Positions 15,592-16,197 of a DNA stretch of 16,197 nt are shown here, one piece after another. Below the pieces are notes generated by a model, which saw nothing but the letters and a program-made list of their open reading frames with translations, made no database searches and was not told the DNA's origin. Position numbers and translations under genes: made by a program. Each line of letters starts with the position of its first letter. Position 1 is the first letter of the stretch. Source of the DNA: Syntrophomonas sp. UBA5314 (GTDB lineage: Bacteria; Bacillota; Syntrophomonadia; Syntrophomonadales; Syntrophomonadaceae); contig DHRK01000032.1 in the NCBI GenBank assembly GCA_002410325.1, positions 1-16,197 on the forward strand, written 5' to 3'.

Positions 15592-15837
15592 CTATGCAGA
15601 CTTAAACGGCAACTTGGCCAGTAGGAACGACAGGCCCATATCGAACAACCATATGACGCTTCCCACAATCACCACGGCCAGCAATACTACACCGGTATAT
15701 ACCATAAGCTGCTGCCGGCTGGGCCAGTGAACTTTTTTTAATTCACTATAAACACCGATAAAATATTCTTTTATTTTATCCCAGCGCTCCTTAAGAGCTG
15801 GTCCTTCCTTCTTGGCCGGAGTATTGTTCTTGCTCAC
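15592..15837 (-). CDS. secE: Preprotein translocase subunit SecE
   Basis: SecE clamps the SecY channel in the cytoplasmic membrane and is essential for protein export. The 81-residue product has the short Gram-positive form: a charged N-terminus, the amphipathic helix with the signature YSELKKVHWPSRQQL (about 30-44), one transmembrane span (about 46-68) and a short tail. I chose the GTG at 15837 (read as MSKNNTPAKK), 20 nt after rpmG; GGGGAAG lies 9-11 nt upstream. Another GTG three codons earlier sits too close to that site, and the far upstream ATG at 15903 would overlap rpmG, so both are rejected. nusG follows 21 nt later. Confidence 0.95.
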   Translation of the reverse strand: MSKNNTPAKKEGPALKERWDKIKEYFIGVYSELKKVHWPSRQQLMVYTGVVLLAVVIVGSVIWLFDMGLSFLLAKLPFKSA

Positions 15838-15857
15838 TTGATTCACTTCCCCGAATT

Positions 15858-16007
15858 TTACTTGATTTCCCGGTGGACAGTATGAGTGTTGCAAAACTTG
15901 CAATACTTCTTGACTTCCATCTTTTCAGTGTGTTTTTTCTTATCTTTAGTAGTGCTATAATTGCGCTGCTTGCATTCGCTGCATGCCAGGGTTATTCCCA
16001 CTCTCAC
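15858..16007 (-). CDS. rpmG: 50S ribosomal protein L33 (zinc-ribbon type)
   Basis: L33 is a small large-subunit protein near the E site. The 49-residue product reads MRVGITLACSECKQRNYS at the start and ends KKYCKFCNTHTVHREIK, a full match to the family. It keeps both CxxC pairs (CSEC and CKFC), so it is the zinc-binding form expected to be replaced by a cysteine-free paralogue under zinc shortage in some Firmicutes. The start is GTG with a perfect GGAGGTG site 8 nt upstream; the ATG just before runs into an immediate stop. It is the first gene after the promoter at 16048-16076 and precedes secE by 20 nt. Confidence 0.97.
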   Translation of the reverse strand: MRVGITLACSECKQRNYSTTKDKKKHTEKMEVKKYCKFCNTHTVHREIK

Positions 16008-16047
16008 GGTAATTACACCTCCATCCTGTGCACAGAAATCCTAGATT

Positions 16048-16076
16048 ACTCTAGCACAAGCCACCCTTTGTGTCAA
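16048..16076 (-). promoter_or_regulatory. Promoter of rpmG-secE-nusG-rplK-rplA
   Basis: On the minus strand a perfect TTGACA (16076-16071) and TAGAGT (16053-16048) are exactly 17 nt apart, with TGC just before the -10 hexamer (extended -10). The predicted start near 16041 leaves a leader of about 34 nt before the rpmG GTG. It lies between the second tuf and rpmG and downstream of a hairpin, so this operon probably starts here. Confidence 0.8.
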
Positions 16077-16103
16077 CCAAGCGGAGTTTGGCCAGAATGT
16101 AAG

Positions 16104-16125
16104 GCAGCAGGGTTCTCCCTGCTGC
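16104..16125 (-). terminator. Hairpin after the second tuf, possible weak terminator
   Basis: GCAGCAGGG and CCCTGCTGC form a perfect 9-bp stem with a 4-nt loop (AGAA on the minus strand). It lies 54 nt after the stop of the right-edge tuf and 28 nt upstream of the rpmG -35. The sequence following on the minus strand (CTTACATTCT) is only partly U-rich, so termination may be incomplete or may need a factor. Confidence 0.5.
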
Positions 16126-16174
16126 AGAGCGTCGCGTACTTTCGTCATTCGGCCTTCTCGCTTGATAATTTTAC

Positions 16175-16197
16175 TCTGATTATTCAATACCGATAAC
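16175..16197. repeat. Terminal direct repeat, right copy (tuf 3' end)
   Basis: This is the partner of the repeat at 1-23, with all 23 bases identical. Identity starts in the flank five bases beyond the tuf stop and runs to the last base of the window, so its true length cannot be seen. Confidence 0.9.
16180..16197 (-). CDS. tuf: Elongation factor Tu, second copy, last five codons only
   Basis: The window ends inside a minus-strand reading frame whose final codons read V-I-G-I-E-stop, the same C-terminus as the complete tuf at 6-1205. The 18 coding bases and 5 flanking bases are identical to the left copy. The rest lies outside the window. A tuf copy next to the rpmG/secE/nusG operon is known in several bacterial groups, and paired tuf genes are common, so this is credible, but five codons cannot prove that the rest is intact. 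Confidence 0.75.
   Translation of the reverse strand, partial: VIGIE

Noticed and set aside
16008..16179. A possible tRNA gene (such as tRNA-Trp, found between tuf and secE in some bacteria).
   Set aside because: No cloverleaf or GGTTCRANYCC-like T-arm could be built on either strand; the gap is explained by a hairpin and a promoter.
1..16197. CRISPR arrays, insertion sequences, prophage or integrase genes, replication origin boxes.
   Set aside because: No repeat arrays, transposase-like frames or clustered DnaA-box-like sites were seen; the region is a conserved core-gene cluster.

Overview
The window is a contiguous, almost entirely minus-strand translation and transcription cluster from a bacterium, most likely a Clostridia-type Firmicute. 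Gene order, read from right to left, is tuf (only its last codons, at the right edge), rpmG, secE, nusG, rplK, rplA, rplJ, rplL, an unrecognised membrane-protein gene, rpoB, rpoC, an L7Ae-family gene, rpsL, rpsG, fusA, tuf. The Firmicute assignment rests on the L7Ae-type gene between rpoC and rpsL, the short single-span SecE, strong GGAGG-type ribosome binding sites and an L10-leader attenuator. The moderate base composition and a four-cysteine insertion in EF-Tu suggest a Syntrophomonas/Desulfotomaculum-like lineage, but that narrower placement is inference.

Layout in the direction of transcription. (1) 16197-13773: tail of a second tuf, a GC-rich hairpin, a clear promoter (16076-16048), then rpmG-secE-nusG-rplK-rplA tightly packed with short gaps. 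(2) 13772-12587: an L10 leader RNA with a terminator and a competing antiterminator helix, then rplJ-rplL, closed by a 38-bp perfect-palindrome terminator. (3) 12586-11754: a gene with its own TATAAT-type promoter for a secreted, single-span protein of unknown function. (4) 11753-4608: a second clear promoter, a roughly 141-nt leader with a hairpin, then rpoB and rpoC. (5) 4607-6: a third clear promoter, a hairpin at the very start of the transcript, then L7Ae-like, rpsL, rpsG, fusA and tuf (str operon).

The products work together: RNA polymerase beta and beta-prime with NusG make RNA; L33, L11, L1, L10, L7/L12, S12 and S7 are ribosomal parts; EF-G and EF-Tu drive elongation on the L11/L10/L12 stalk; SecE is part of the protein-export channel. 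The three main promoters share one architecture (TTGAC-like -35, exactly 17 nt, extended -10 beginning TGCTA), which suggests co-ordinated expression.

Most of this is ordinary core-genome content. I found no convincing undescribed system. The items most worth a second look are the unknown membrane protein between rplL and rpoB, the cysteine-rich insertion in EF-Tu, a divergent domain IV loop in EF-G, leader hairpins in front of rpoB and the str operon, and the 23-bp identity between the two window ends, which marks a duplicated tuf gene and is a possible assembly hazard. No gap between genes exceeds about 215 bases.
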